64,000 nt of DNA, from NCBI GenBank assembly GCA_964626685.1, contig CAZVJY010000002.1, positions 1-64,000 on the forward strand. Reading direction: 5' to 3'. This DNA is from RGEC01 sp964626685. Lineage in GTDB: Bacteria; Bacteroidota; Bacteroidia; NS11-12g; UBA955. Positions 24,903 through 33,864 of the stretch are shown in pieces. The position numbers and the translations under genes are program-made. The stretch's first letter is position 1; each line of letters starts with the position of its first letter. The notes beneath the pieces were generated by a model. It saw only the letters and a program-made list of their open reading frames with translations. It was not told the origin of the DNA and did no database searches.

Positions 24903-26255
24903 TTATGCGGTTGCAGGTTCAAAGGTTTTTTCAGCAACCAAACCATAATTTCTTTCCATACAGGCCTTGGGTTCATTTACATGCCATTCAAACTCCTCAC
25001 GGAAATGCCGAATAGCGGCGGCTACAGGCCATGCGGCAGCATCTCCCAGCGGACAAATAGTATTGCCCTCAATTTTGCGCTGAATATCCCAAAGCAAATC
25101 TATATCTTCCATTTTACCGTGGCCGTATTCGAGGCGATGCAATACTTTTTCCATCCAGCCGGTACCTTCCCGGCAGGGACTGCATTGTCCGCAGCTTTCA
25201 TGGTGGTAAAAACGGGTAAAGTTCCATGTATTGCGCACAATACACTGATCTTCGTCATATACAATAAAGCCACCAGACCCAAGCATACTACCGGTAGCAA
25301 ATCCGCCATCTGCAAGACTTTCGTAGGTCATCAATCTATCTTGCCCTGCAGCTGTTTTGCAAACCAGGTAATGCGGCAAAATCGGCACTGAGGAACCTCC
25401 GGGTACGCAGGCTTTGAGTTTCTTGCCATTTTTAATGCCACCGCAGTAGGTATCGCTGTAAATGAATTCCTCTACAGAGATATTCATTTCTATTTCATAT
25501 ACACCGGGTTTGTTGATATTGCCACTGGCAGAAATCAGCTTGGTGCCTGTACTGCGACCTATACCAATCTGCGCATATGCATCACCACCTTCGTTCACAA
25601 TGGGAACAACAGCGGCTATGGTTTCTACATTGTTTACCACAGTTGGGCGCTGCCAAAGACCTTTTACTGCCGGGAAAGGCGGCTTCATTCGGGGATTTCC
25701 GCGCTTGCCTTCCAGACTCTCAATCAGTGCTGTTTCTTCACCGCATATATACGCTCCTGCACCGGGGGTTACAGACAGATCCAGATCAAAACCTGAACCC
25801 AGAATGTTTTTACCCAGCCACCCGTTTGCATAGGCTTCGGCTATGGCTTTTTCCAATACACGCAGTACAAACATGTATTCTCCACGAATGTATATGTATG
25901 ATTGGTTTGCACCCAGTGCAAATGAAGACAGAATCATGCCTTCAATCAGCAGGTGGGGAATTTTCTCCATCAAATAGCGATCCTTGAAGGTCCCGGGTTC
26001 GCTTTCATCAGCATTGCAAAGCAAATGACGGGGAACTCCTTCGGGTTTGGCTATAAAGCTCCATTTCATTCCTGTGGGAAAACCGGCTCCGCCCCTTCCC
26101 CTCAGTCCCGATTTCTTCACTTCTTCCACCACTTCTTCGGGAGACATGGTTTTCAGTGCCTTTTCAACACTGCGGTATCCGCCATTTTTACGGTAAACAT
26201 CGTAGGTGTGTATTCCCTCGATGTGTGCATTTTCCAAAAGCAATTTTCTAGCCAT
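24903..26255 (-). CDS. nuoF: NADH-quinone oxidoreductase subunit F
   Basis: 450-residue NADH- and FMN-binding subunit at the entry of complex I. FMN/NADH glycine-rich loop GLRGRGGAGFPTG, EETALIESLEGKRG, and the 4Fe-4S ligands ESCGQCSPCREG near residue 355 with a later CPLGD Cys. Its presence shows the enzyme is of the NADH-oxidising type, unlike the NuoEFG-less forms of some Bacteroidota. Confidence 0.96.
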   Translation of the reverse strand: MARKLLLENAHIEGIHTYDVYRKNGGYRSVEKALKTMSPEEVVEEVKKSGLRGRGGAGFPTGMKWSFIAKPEGVPRHLLCNADESEPGTFKDRYLMEKIPHLLIEGMILSSFALGANQSYIYIRGEYMFVLRVLEKAIAEAYANGWLGKNILGSGFDLDLSVTPGAGAYICGEETALIESLEGKRGNPRMKPPFPAVKGLWQRPTVVNNVETIAAVVPIVNEGGDAYAQIGIGRSTGTKLISASGNINKPGVYEIEMNISVEEFIYSDTYCGGIKNGKKLKACVPGGSSVPILPHYLVCKTAAGQDRLMTYESLADGGFATGSMLGSGGFIVYDEDQCIVRNTWNFTRFYHHESCGQCSPCREGTGWMEKVLHRLEYGHGKMEDIDLLWDIQRKIEGNTICPLGDAAAWPVAAAIRHFREEFEWHVNEPKACMERNYGLVAEKTFEPATA

Positions 26256-26276
26256 GCTGTGTTTCCTTGGTTTTGA

Positions 26277-26801
26277 TTACATCCCCATATAATTGGCCAC
26301 GGGATTTGCCCTGTATTGTTCAATAAGCTCGTCAATCTTGGCTTCTGTGAGGTGCTCGTGGTATTTCTCTCCGGCCTGCAACATGGGTGCGTAACCGCAT
26401 GCTCCCAGACATTCTACGGTTTTGAGGGTAAATATTCCGTCAGCAGTGGTTTCACCGTCTTTGATACCCAGCTTATCCTCAATATATTTCACAATGCGCT
26501 CGGCACCTTCAATCATGCAGGGTCCTGTTCGGCAAACTTCCAGTTTTACCTTGCCTACCGGCTTGGTATCGTACATGCTGTAGAATGTCGCAACTTCATA
26601 TACTTCAACCGGATTCAGGTGAAGTAAACGGGCCACGTAATCCATTACAGGTACCGACAACCAGCCAAATTCTGCCTGAGCCAGGTGCAGCACCCTGATG
26701 AGGGCACTCTTTTGCATACCTTCCGGAAACTGCGCAGTGATGCGCCCCACTTCCTTTAAGGTTTCTTCTTTAAAAGCAATTTGTTTTTCTGCTGTTTCCA
26801 C
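26277..26801 (-). CDS. nuoE: NADH-quinone oxidoreductase subunit E
   Basis: 174-residue thioredoxin-fold subunit holding a 2Fe-2S cluster with ligands in CRTGPC and CLGACG. N-terminal helical bundle FPEGMQKSALIRVLHLAQ. GTG start, 10 bases after the nuoD stop. Forms the NADH dehydrogenase module with NuoF and NuoG. Confidence 0.95.
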   Translation of the reverse strand: METAEKQIAFKEETLKEVGRITAQFPEGMQKSALIRVLHLAQAEFGWLSVPVMDYVARLLHLNPVEVYEVATFYSMYDTKPVGKVKLEVCRTGPCMIEGAERIVKYIEDKLGIKDGETTADGIFTLKTVECLGACGYAPMLQAGEKYHEHLTEAKIDELIEQYRANPVANYMGM

Positions 26802-26811
26802 GGTAATTCAA

Positions 26812-28032
26812 TTAAGCGTCCAGTTCTCCGGCAATAACGTTCATGCTGCTCATGGTCAAAATGGCATCGCTGAGCATGGCGCCTTTTACCATTTCTGGAT
26901 ATGCCTGGTAATAAATAAAGCAAGGTCTTCGAAAATGCAGACGGTACGGGGTTCTTCCGCCATCGCTGATGAGATAATATCCCAATTCGCCATTGGCTCC
27001 TTCCACTGCATGGTATACCTCTCCAACCGGAATCGGTGTTTCGCCCATCACAATTTTAAAATGGTAAATCAGCGCTTCCATACTGCGGTACACTTCCTCT
27101 TTGGGTGGCAGGTAAAAAGCAGGCACATCTGCATAGTGCTTGCCTTCGGGCATGGCATCCAGTGCCTGCTGAATAATGCCCAGGCTCTGTCTGATTTCTT
27201 CCTGCCTCACGATGAAACGGTCATAGGTATCACCATCCTGACCTACAGGAATAATAAAGTCAAAATCACCGTAACTGCTGTAGGGGTTCATAACACGAAC
27301 GTCATAATCCACACCGGCAGCCCTCAGATTGGGCCCGGTAAAACCATAGCTGATGGCCTTTTCTGCAGAGATGGGTCCTGCTTTAATCACACGATCCATA
27401 AAAATGCGGTTGCGGGTGAGCAGGTTATCAAATTCCTGCAACTTGGCAGGAAATTCCTTAAGGAACTTTTTCAGTTTGGCCACAAACACGGGAGAGAATT
27501 CTCGTTCAAACCCGCCTATCCTGCCAATATTGGTGGTGAGGCGTGCACCGCACACCTCTTCGTACATTTCATAGATTTTTTCACGCTCCTGAAACACGTA
27601 AGTAAAGCCGGTCAAAGCCCCTGTATCCACCCCAATTACCGAATTGCACACCAGGTGATCTGCAATACGGGCCAGTTCCATGATAATTACCCGCATGTAG
27701 TCTACCTTTTTGGGAACTTCAATACCTGCGAGCTTTTCAACGGTCATGTGCCAGCCCATGTTGTTTATGGGTGAAGAACAGTAGTTGAGTCGATCGGTAA
27801 TGGGTGTAATTTGGTTGTAGGGTCTTCTTTCTGCCAGTTTTTCAAAGGCGCGGTGAATGTATCCAATGGTGGGTTCACTGCTAATGATACGCTCACCATC
27901 CACCTTCATCACGTTTTGAAAAACACCATGGGTAGCGGGGTGCGTCGGCCCCAGGTTCAGGGTTGCTATTTCACCGTCTATGGTTTCGGTGCTGACAAAT
28001 TTGTCTTGGTTACTTGTGTTTAACTGGCTCAT
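26812..28032 (-). CDS. nuoD: NADH-quinone oxidoreductase subunit D
   Basis: 406-residue 49-kDa-type subunit at the quinone site. NLGPTHPATHGVFQNVM near the N-terminus carries the quinone-binding His; the C-terminus reads SDAILTMSSMNVIAGELDA in the usual arrangement. Separate from NuoC, not fused as in E. coli. Start overlaps the nuoC stop as ATGA. Confidence 0.96.
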   Translation of the reverse strand: MSQLNTSNQDKFVSTETIDGEIATLNLGPTHPATHGVFQNVMKVDGERIISSEPTIGYIHRAFEKLAERRPYNQITPITDRLNYCSSPINNMGWHMTVEKLAGIEVPKKVDYMRVIIMELARIADHLVCNSVIGVDTGALTGFTYVFQEREKIYEMYEEVCGARLTTNIGRIGGFEREFSPVFVAKLKKFLKEFPAKLQEFDNLLTRNRIFMDRVIKAGPISAEKAISYGFTGPNLRAAGVDYDVRVMNPYSSYGDFDFIIPVGQDGDTYDRFIVRQEEIRQSLGIIQQALDAMPEGKHYADVPAFYLPPKEEVYRSMEALIYHFKIVMGETPIPVGEVYHAVEGANGELGYYLISDGGRTPYRLHFRRPCFIYYQAYPEMVKGAMLSDAILTMSSMNVIAGELDA

Positions 28033-28541
28033 CTTCCAAAGAAACTATCGTCTTTATCATCGCGGGTTTCATCCTCCAAAGCGTATTGTTTAAGCAAAGG
28101 ATGATAATCCATTTCGTCCATATTGAGAATACGTCTCAAATCGGGGTGACCCGTAAATTGAACTCCGTAAAAATCAAAGGTTTCGCGCTCCATCCAGTTG
28201 GCGCCGCTGTACAAACTTGTCATGGAAGCTATTTCGGGTTTTTCGGCACTTACAAAACACTTTATTCGCATTCGAAAATTCTTTGTCCAGCTGTGGAGAT
28301 GGTACACCACGGCGATTTCACGGCCTTTTTGTTCGGGATAATGAACAGCACACAGATCCGTTAAAAATTCCATTTTAACATCTGCATTGGATTTCAGCCA
28401 GCCTATGATTTCAATATTTCTGTCTGCCGGAATTTCAACACTAAGCATACCATACTGCAAATCCGATTGCAAAACCGCATCGCCAAACGCAGAGATCAGC
28501 GCCTGCAACACATTCTCGTTATTCAGTTCAGTCATACTCAC
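28029..28541 (-). CDS. nuoC: NADH-quinone oxidoreductase subunit C
   Basis: 170-residue 30-kDa-type subunit of the peripheral arm. Conserved late block ANWMERETFDFYGVQFTGHP followed by LRRILNMDEMDYHPLLKQY. Overlaps nuoB and nuoD by four bases each, indicating coupled translation. Confidence 0.95.
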   Translation of the reverse strand: MSMTELNNENVLQALISAFGDAVLQSDLQYGMLSVEIPADRNIEIIGWLKSNADVKMEFLTDLCAVHYPEQKGREIAVVYHLHSWTKNFRMRIKCFVSAEKPEIASMTSLYSGANWMERETFDFYGVQFTGHPDLRRILNMDEMDYHPLLKQYALEDETRDDKDDSFFGR

Positions 28542-29080
28542 TGTGTTTCGATGTTATAACTTTCAAGCATCTTTTTGTATTCATCGCTGTTACGGCGACG
28601 CAGGCTCTCGTTGCGGGCCAGATCCTGAATTTTCATCACGCCTTCAATAATTTGTTCGGGGCGGGGTGGACAGCCTGGAACGTATACATCCACCGGGATG
28701 ATACGATCTATACCCTGAAGAACACTGTAAGTGTCAAATATACCTCCGCTACTGGCACATGCACCCACGGCAATCACCCATTTGGGCTCAGCCATCTGAT
28801 CATACACCTGCTTGAGAACCGGTCCCATTTTTTTTGCAATGGTTCCCATCACCATCAGTAAATCCGCCTGACGTGGAGAAAAACTCAGACGCTCCGACCC
28901 AAAGCGGGCCAGATCGTAATTTGAACCCATGGTTGCCATGAATTCAATCCCGCAGCAGGATGTTGCAAAAGGCAGCGGCCACAGGGAATTGGCGCGAGCC
29001 ATTCCGATGACCTTGTCCAGCGATGTGGCAAAGAAACCCTGACCTTCAATCCCTTCGGGCGCATCAACCATTTTTACCAT
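28538..29080 (-). CDS. nuoB: NADH-quinone oxidoreductase subunit B
   Basis: 180-residue subunit carrying cluster N2, the last electron donor to quinone. The four Cys ligands are visible: the pair in ATSCCGIEF, one in GACASSGG and one in VPGCPPRPEQ. The MGSNYDLARFGSERLSFSPR segment is typical. Confidence 0.97.
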   Translation of the reverse strand: MVKMVDAPEGIEGQGFFATSLDKVIGMARANSLWPLPFATSCCGIEFMATMGSNYDLARFGSERLSFSPRQADLLMVMGTIAKKMGPVLKQVYDQMAEPKWVIAVGACASSGGIFDTYSVLQGIDRIIPVDVYVPGCPPRPEQIIEGVMKIQDLARNESLRRRNSDEYKKMLESYNIETQ

Positions 29081-29106
29081 AACCTTGTGATTTTTTTATA
29101 GTTATA

Positions 29107-29472
29107 TTATCTCTCCCACTCAAAAGCGCCTTTTTTCCATACGTAGATAAAACCGGCAAGAAAAAGCGCTACAAATGAAACTACCGCTACAAAGCCTTCT
29201 ACACCCATCTCTTTACAATTCACAGCATAAGGATAGAAAAAGATTACCTCCACGTCAAACAACACAAACAGAATGGCCGTTAGAAAATACTTTACCGATA
29301 CCGGGAAACGGGCATTGCCCTGCGTCTCGATACCGCATTCGAAAGTTTCTTCTTTTTGCGTTGTTTTTCTCTTTGGCCCCAGCAGGTGAGACAAACCCAA
29401 TGCCAGTGCTACAAAGCCAATGGCTACTCCGGTTTGAATCACGATGGGCAGATAACTCGATGGGCTGCTCAT
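29107..29472 (-). CDS. nuoA: NADH-quinone oxidoreductase subunit A
   Basis: 121-residue membrane subunit with three helices (about 9-29, 63-85, 92-114) and the conserved FECGIETQGNARFPVSVKYF loop near the quinone site. First gene of the operon; a -7 element lies 16 bases upstream. Confidence 0.95.
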   Translation of the reverse strand: MSSPSSYLPIVIQTGVAIGFVALALGLSHLLGPKRKTTQKEETFECGIETQGNARFPVSVKYFLTAILFVLFDVEVIFFYPYAVNCKEMGVEGFVAVVSFVALFLAGFIYVWKKGAFEWER

Positions 29473-29488
29473 ACTTATTTAGCGATTA

Positions 29489-29496
29489 CAAAAGTA
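29489..29496 (-). promoter_or_regulatory. -7 element of the nuo operon
   Basis: Minus-strand TACTTTTG, an exact TAnnTTTG match, 16 bases before the nuoA ATG, in the only non-coding gap ahead of the operon. Confidence 0.5.
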
Positions 29497-29646
29497 ATGC
29501 TTTCAAGGCTGCTTTTGTTTGCCAAACAATCAACATTTTTCACGGATTACTCACATTAAAAGCATGACCTCTTTCATTGAATGAAAATCATCACTTTAAC
29601 CACTGAACCAAAAATGACGTTAATTTGCAATAAAAATCGAACAACT

Positions 29647-30426
29647 ATGAGAAAAAATTACATTATTGTTTCAGCCATGACCATCGCGGGTGCCTTGGTT
29701 ATGATGAGCAGTTCAAGTGGTCGCAGCGATGACCGCACAGGAGCTCCTTCATCCAGTGGTAATTGCGGTAGCTGCCATTCTGGTGGCACCCAAAACACAA
29801 GTGTTAATATTGGAATTACCGAAAAAGGGGGTGGTATTACACCTGTAACTACATATAAACCGGGTAAAACATACACCATTGCCATTGCTGTACTTGGAAC
29901 TTCAACAGCTAAAGGTTTCCAAAGCACTGTACTGGACGCATCCAATTTAAAAACAGGCACAACAGCCAATCCAACCTCCGGCTCTAGGGTAATCAGCGCT
30001 AACAGCCGCGATATCGTGGTTCAATCCTCTCCCAGCCTCACAGGCATTTGGTCTTATGAATGGACTGCACCGGCCAATCCAACCGGCAATGTAACCGTTT
30101 ATGCAGCAGGCGTCGCTGCAAATGGCACCGGCTCAGATAACGGAGATAAGGGCGCTGTAGCAAGCTCAGTACTGACACTGGATGCAAGTTCCGGAACATA
30201 CAACAACAGCATGGTATCATTGGCAGCCTTCCCCAATCCATGCAATGAAAACTTACAGTTGAGCAAAGAAGTGGATCAAATCGCTGTCACCGGTATCACC
30301 GGTGCTGCATTTGCTGTAGATTTTTCAGGCAAAAACATCAGCACAGGCCGTTTGCCTCAGGGCTTTTATTACCTGAAGTGGACCAAGGGCAATGAAAGCG
30401 GAATCATCAAGTTTCAGAAAATCTGA
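29647..30426 (+). CDS. Secreted choice-anchor/Reeler-like protein with CxxCH motif and type A T9SS signal
   Basis: 259 residues from the ATG at 29647, which gives a clean signal peptide (MRKNYIIVSAMTIAGALVMM). Next comes TGAPSSSGNCGSCHSGG, with CGSCH at residues 40-44: the form of a c-type haem site, or simply a conserved Cys pair in this family. A beta-sandwich of the choice-anchor V/Reeler type follows (about 50-185), then a roughly 70-residue C-terminal domain with AAFPNPCNENL and the end YYLKWTKGNESGIIKFQKI, matching type IX secretion sorting domain type A. Predicted to be exported by T9SS and fixed to or released from the surface. Function unknown. The frame opens at 29581, but that start has no signal peptide at its end. 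Confidence 0.85.
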   Translation: MRKNYIIVSAMTIAGALVMMSSSSGRSDDRTGAPSSSGNCGSCHSGGTQNTSVNIGITEKGGGITPVTTYKPGKTYTIAIAVLGTSTAKGFQSTVLDASNLKTGTTANPTSGSRVISANSRDIVVQSSPSLTGIWSYEWTAPANPTGNVTVYAAGVAANGTGSDNGDKGAVASSVLTLDASSGTYNNSMVSLAAFPNPCNENLQLSKEVDQIAVTGITGAAFAVDFSGKNISTGRLPQGFYYLKWTKGNESGIIKFQKI

Positions 30427-30446
30427 TTCTAAGCAAATAACTTAAC

Positions 30447-30476
30447 AAAAAGACAGTCTTTAAAGGCTGTCTTTTT
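30447..30476. terminator. Bidirectional intrinsic terminator
   Basis: AAAAAGACAG pairs with CTGTCTTTTT, and the interior (TCTTTAAAGG) nearly continues the palindrome. With A and T runs on its two sides it can stop transcripts from both the choice-anchor gene and mltG, whose stop codon lies in the T-run. Confidence 0.8.
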
Positions 30477-31492
30477 TATTTGATACCTTTTTCATTCAAG
30501 GCGCGATGAAAGGCAGCAGCATTGCGGTTATGGTCAGCCTGGTTGGTGGCAAAATCATGGTAGCCGCTGAAATCGGCTTTGGCACAGAAATACAGAAATT
30601 CATGCTGTTTATAGTTTAAAACAGCCTCAATACTTTGCAGATTGGGAATGCAGATAGGCCCGGGAGGTAAACCGGTATGAATGTATGTGTTGAATGGACT
30701 TTGAATCGCCAGATCAGCCGCCCAGACACGTCCGGTTTTGCCACGGACAAAAACGACAGTAGGGTCGGCCTGCAGCAGCATCCCCTTGCGCAATCTGTTG
30801 AGGTATACACCTGCTATTTTTTCATATTCATCTGTTTTATTGCTTTCCTTGGTCACAATACTGGCAAGGATTATCACTTCCTTGCTTGAAAGCCCTTGAG
30901 CGACTGCTCTTTGCAACCTCCCGGCATTCCAAAACTTAGCGTATTCTTTGACCATACGTTTTAGCAATTCCGGGGTTTCTGTTGCTGCATACAAATTGTA
31001 GGTATTGGGAATAAACAAAGCGGGCCAGCTGGTATCATTAAATCCATAGGGTTTTAGACCAAAAGGCGATTTGAGTAGGGCTGAAAAGCTGTCAAAGTTC
31101 ACCTCTAGTCTGGAAGCAAACAGCCTGGAAATGCTTTCTGCATCCATACTCCCCTGAATGGTTACATTTACTGTCTGATTTCTGTTTGCTTTCAGCTCCC
31201 GTATAATGTTGTAAATATTGTCTCCGGGTGAAAGGTGAACCGTGCAGGGTTTGGGTGACGAATAGCCTGCTTTTTCAGCAAAAAAAACAAAGATTCCGGG
31301 ATTTTTCAATCCGGCCTTCTCCTTCATTGAATCCGCCAGCTGACGGAGACTCCAGCCCTTTCGTATCCGTATTTTCACCTGTTCATTGCCTGCAATGGCA
31401 TTGCCAGCGATGAAGTATCCAAAAACAAATACTGCTGTAATAAACACACCCAATGCTACCCAAAGCCATGTCTTTTTTCCAAAGCGTTTCAC
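30476..31492 (-). CDS. mltG: Endolytic murein transglycosylase MltG (YceG-like)
   Basis: Cuts nascent peptidoglycan glycan strands at the inner membrane. N-terminal anchor helix (TWLWVALGVFITAVFVFGYF), a LysM-like part (KIRIRKGWSLRQLADSM) and the YceG domain with ASIVTKES, holding the invariant Glu, and GVYLNRLRKGMLLQADPTV. The frame opens with GTG at 31507. A second GTG at 31492 gives MKRFGKK and has GATTTTTG, one base from a -7 element, 5 bases upstream plus a TTG 18 bases before that. I prefer 31492 (338 residues), with low certainty between the two. Confidence 0.93.
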   Translation of the reverse strand: MKRFGKKTWLWVALGVFITAVFVFGYFIAGNAIAGNEQVKIRIRKGWSLRQLADSMKEKAGLKNPGIFVFFAEKAGYSSPKPCTVHLSPGDNIYNIIRELKANRNQTVNVTIQGSMDAESISRLFASRLEVNFDSFSALLKSPFGLKPYGFNDTSWPALFIPNTYNLYAATETPELLKRMVKEYAKFWNAGRLQRAVAQGLSSKEVIILASIVTKESNKTDEYEKIAGVYLNRLRKGMLLQADPTVVFVRGKTGRVWAADLAIQSPFNTYIHTGLPPGPICIPNLQSIEAVLNYKQHEFLYFCAKADFSGYHDFATNQADHNRNAAAFHRALNEKGIK

Positions 31493-31556
31493 TGCGGCAA
31501 AAATCACAAAAAATGATTGAATACAATGCGCATCGGAAAATTGATTGCTTTAAAAT

Positions 31557-31564
31557 TACCTTTG
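31557..31564 (+). promoter_or_regulatory. -7 element before dapB
   Basis: TACCTTTG, an exact consensus match, is separated from the GTG start of dapB by only 4 bases. Transcription would be expected to begin on the start codon itself. Confidence 0.55.
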
Positions 31565-31568
31565 CTCT

Positions 31569-32294
31569 GTGAAAATCGCGCTGATTGGCTATGGAAAAAT
31601 GGGCAAAGCCATAGAAAAAATTGCCCATGAATCAGGACATGAGGTAGTGAGCCGGTTTGGCAGCACGCAACCTCCAACCAAAGATGAACTGCAATCTGCA
31701 GATGTGGCCATTGAGTTTACCCGGCCTGAACTGGCACCTGCCCATATTCTCCTTTGTAAAGAGGCGGGTATCCCCGTTGTGGTTGGCACAACAGGATGGT
31801 ATAATCAATTTCAAGCTATTAAAAGTCATTTTCATTCGGAAGGAGCCCTGTTTACAGCCACCAACTTTAGCATTGGGGTAAATATTGCTTTCTATTTGAA
31901 CCGGGTGCTCGCCGGCATTATGAATCGGTATCCGGAATATGCAGCTGGCATTACCGAAATACACCATACCCAGAAACTGGATGCACCCAGCGGGACGGCC
32001 ATTTCACTCGCAGAAGGCATCATAAACGGACACTTATCCTTTGATCAATGGGAACTTTCCACCGAAGAAAAACAGGCTTTTAGCGGAAAATTACCGATTC
32101 AGGCACTAAGAAAAGACGAAGTACCCGGAACCCACACCGTTACATGGAACAGCGCTATTGACAGCATTTCGTTTACCCACACTGCACATAACCGACAAGG
32201 GTTTGCAAATGGCGCCGTAATGGCTGCCGAGTGGATAATTGGCAAACAGGGTGCGTATACCATGCAGGATATGCTTAATTTTGAGACGATTTAA
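31569..32294 (+). CDS. dapB: 4-hydroxy-tetrahydrodipicolinate reductase DapB
   Basis: Reduces the DapA product with NAD(P)H on the way to diaminopimelate. 241 residues: Rossmann loop IGYGKMGKAIE, VGTTGWYNQF, the substrate block EIHHTQKLDAPSGTAISL with catalytic His pair and Lys, and the C-terminal GAYTMQDMLNF. GTG start. Followed by lepB after 14 bases. The dapB-lepB pair is the segment that usually follows parB-DUF5683 in this phylum, but here the nuo block lies between. Confidence 0.96.
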   Translation: MKIALIGYGKMGKAIEKIAHESGHEVVSRFGSTQPPTKDELQSADVAIEFTRPELAPAHILLCKEAGIPVVVGTTGWYNQFQAIKSHFHSEGALFTATNFSIGVNIAFYLNRVLAGIMNRYPEYAAGITEIHHTQKLDAPSGTAISLAEGIINGHLSFDQWELSTEEKQAFSGKLPIQALRKDEVPGTHTVTWNSAIDSISFTHTAHNRQGFANGAVMAAEWIIGKQGAYTMQDMLNFETI

Positions 32295-32308
32295 TCTGAG
32301 TTTAATAC

Positions 32309-33859
32309 ATGGAATCTTATTCACTGGGCTTATTTATGTTTATGTGGGCACTCGCGTTTGTGCTTACCCGCATTGGACTATTTGTCATGTTTAAAAAGGC
32401 CGGGCAACCTGCCTGGACTGCTTTTTTACCCATCATAAGCTGGTGGTACTGGATAAAGCTGGTGGGCAGACCCTGGTGGTATATGATTGGAATGGTCATT
32501 CCATGCATCAATATTCTTTTCAGTTTCAACATCACCTTGGATTTGCTAAGAAGTTTCGGTCAGTTCAAGTTTTGGCAGCATTTTACCGGTATCCTGTTCA
32601 CATTCATTTACCTGCCTGTGCTGGCCATGCGCAAGGATCTTACTTTCATTGGACAAGGCGGAGATGCTGAATGGCGCAAAAACAATATTCCCAAACATTC
32701 AGGCACACGCGAATGGGCTGACGCATTGCTTTTTGCGGCATATGTTGCAGGCGGCATGCGGGCTTTGTTTTTTGATTTCTTTGTGATTCCTACTCCTAGT
32801 ATGGAAGGCAACCTGAAAGTAGGTGATTTTCTGGTAGTGAGCCGCGTTAAAGTAGGCATGCGCATACCCATGACACCGATTACCGTTCCGGTAATTGCGC
32901 ACAAGGAACTGATGGGTATCAGTGCGTTTTCAGATGCGGTCCAGCTCCCCTACATGCGCCTCCCCGGCTGGTACACCATTAAAAATAACGATGTGGTGGT
33001 TTTCAACTGGCCCGCAGACGGAGAAGAATTTCCGGTAGACAAAAAAGACAACTACGTGAAACGTTGTGTGGGCATTCCCGGTGACTCTCTGAAAATTGTT
33101 AACAGCGCGGTGATGGTCAGAAAAAAAGGTGAAAGCTGGACCACGCTTGCTGTGGTTGGCAAACAGCAGAAACGATACCTTCTGCTGATGAATGAACCTA
33201 TAACCACCGATTTTCTGGTAAGAAATGAACTGGGAGATTTCACCATTCCCATAAAAGCTGCAGAATACATTCAGGCAGCCGAAAAACGGGGCAAAAAGCT
33301 TATTCCCTACACCATATTTACATGGAAAGAGAATGCGGAAAAAATCAAGAAAGATCCCGCTGTGGGAAGCCTTTTTGATGATATTGCAGATGATGGCATG
33401 TCGGTTAGCTTATTCCCCGATACCGCCAACAACCTGTATTTCAGACACAAATGGTCTTTGAACGATTATGGCCCTGTTTATCTTCCAAAAAGAGGCGAAA
33501 CCATCACGCTGACCAAAGAAAACTGGGACTGGTACAGGCTTGCTGTGAACCGCTACGAACAGGCAGGTATAACCTGGGATGGCAATGGATTTGTGCAGGG
33601 AGATAAAACAGTAACATCATACACTTTCAAATATGGATACTACTGGATGATGGGCGATAACCGATACAACAGTTCCGACAGCCGCTACTGGGGTTATGTA
33701 CCCGAAGACCATGTGGTAGGAAAACCGTTGTTCACCTTTTTCAGCCTGAAAAAAGTGATTAAAATAGATGAAACCGGCCTTCCGTTTATCCAGGAAAACA
33801 ACATGGAGTACGAAACCAAAGGCATCCGCTGGGATAAGATTTTCAAAGGCATTGATTAA
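32309..33859 (+). CDS. lepB: Signal peptidase I, large Bacteroidota form
   Basis: 516 residues, about twice the minimal length. Residues 1-110 form a DUF5684-like multi-helix membrane domain; a second anchor precedes the catalytic part. Catalytic Ser164 in TPSMEG and general-base Lys251 in YVKRCVGIPGD, then a large insert with no catalytic motif (about 260-440) and the closing block GDNRYNSSDSRYWGYV. It cleaves signal peptides of secreted proteins, including the T9SS cargo in this window. Downstream of dapB and 5 bases before the glycosyltransferase gene. Confidence 0.95.
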   Translation: MESYSLGLFMFMWALAFVLTRIGLFVMFKKAGQPAWTAFLPIISWWYWIKLVGRPWWYMIGMVIPCINILFSFNITLDLLRSFGQFKFWQHFTGILFTFIYLPVLAMRKDLTFIGQGGDAEWRKNNIPKHSGTREWADALLFAAYVAGGMRALFFDFFVIPTPSMEGNLKVGDFLVVSRVKVGMRIPMTPITVPVIAHKELMGISAFSDAVQLPYMRLPGWYTIKNNDVVVFNWPADGEEFPVDKKDNYVKRCVGIPGDSLKIVNSAVMVRKKGESWTTLAVVGKQQKRYLLLMNEPITTDFLVRNELGDFTIPIKAAEYIQAAEKRGKKLIPYTIFTWKENAEKIKKDPAVGSLFDDIADDGMSVSLFPDTANNLYFRHKWSLNDYGPVYLPKRGETITLTKENWDWYRLAVNRYEQAGITWDGNGFVQGDKTVTSYTFKYGYYWMMGDNRYNSSDSRYWGYVPEDHVVGKPLFTFFSLKKVIKIDETGLPFIQENNMEYETKGIRWDKIFKGID

Positions 33860-33864
33860 ACGGC

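Noticed and set aside
26698..27774. Long open frame (358 codons) on the plus strand
   Set aside because: Entirely antisense to nuoE and nuoD, whose families are certain; composition is that of a shadow frame, with no recognisable domain.
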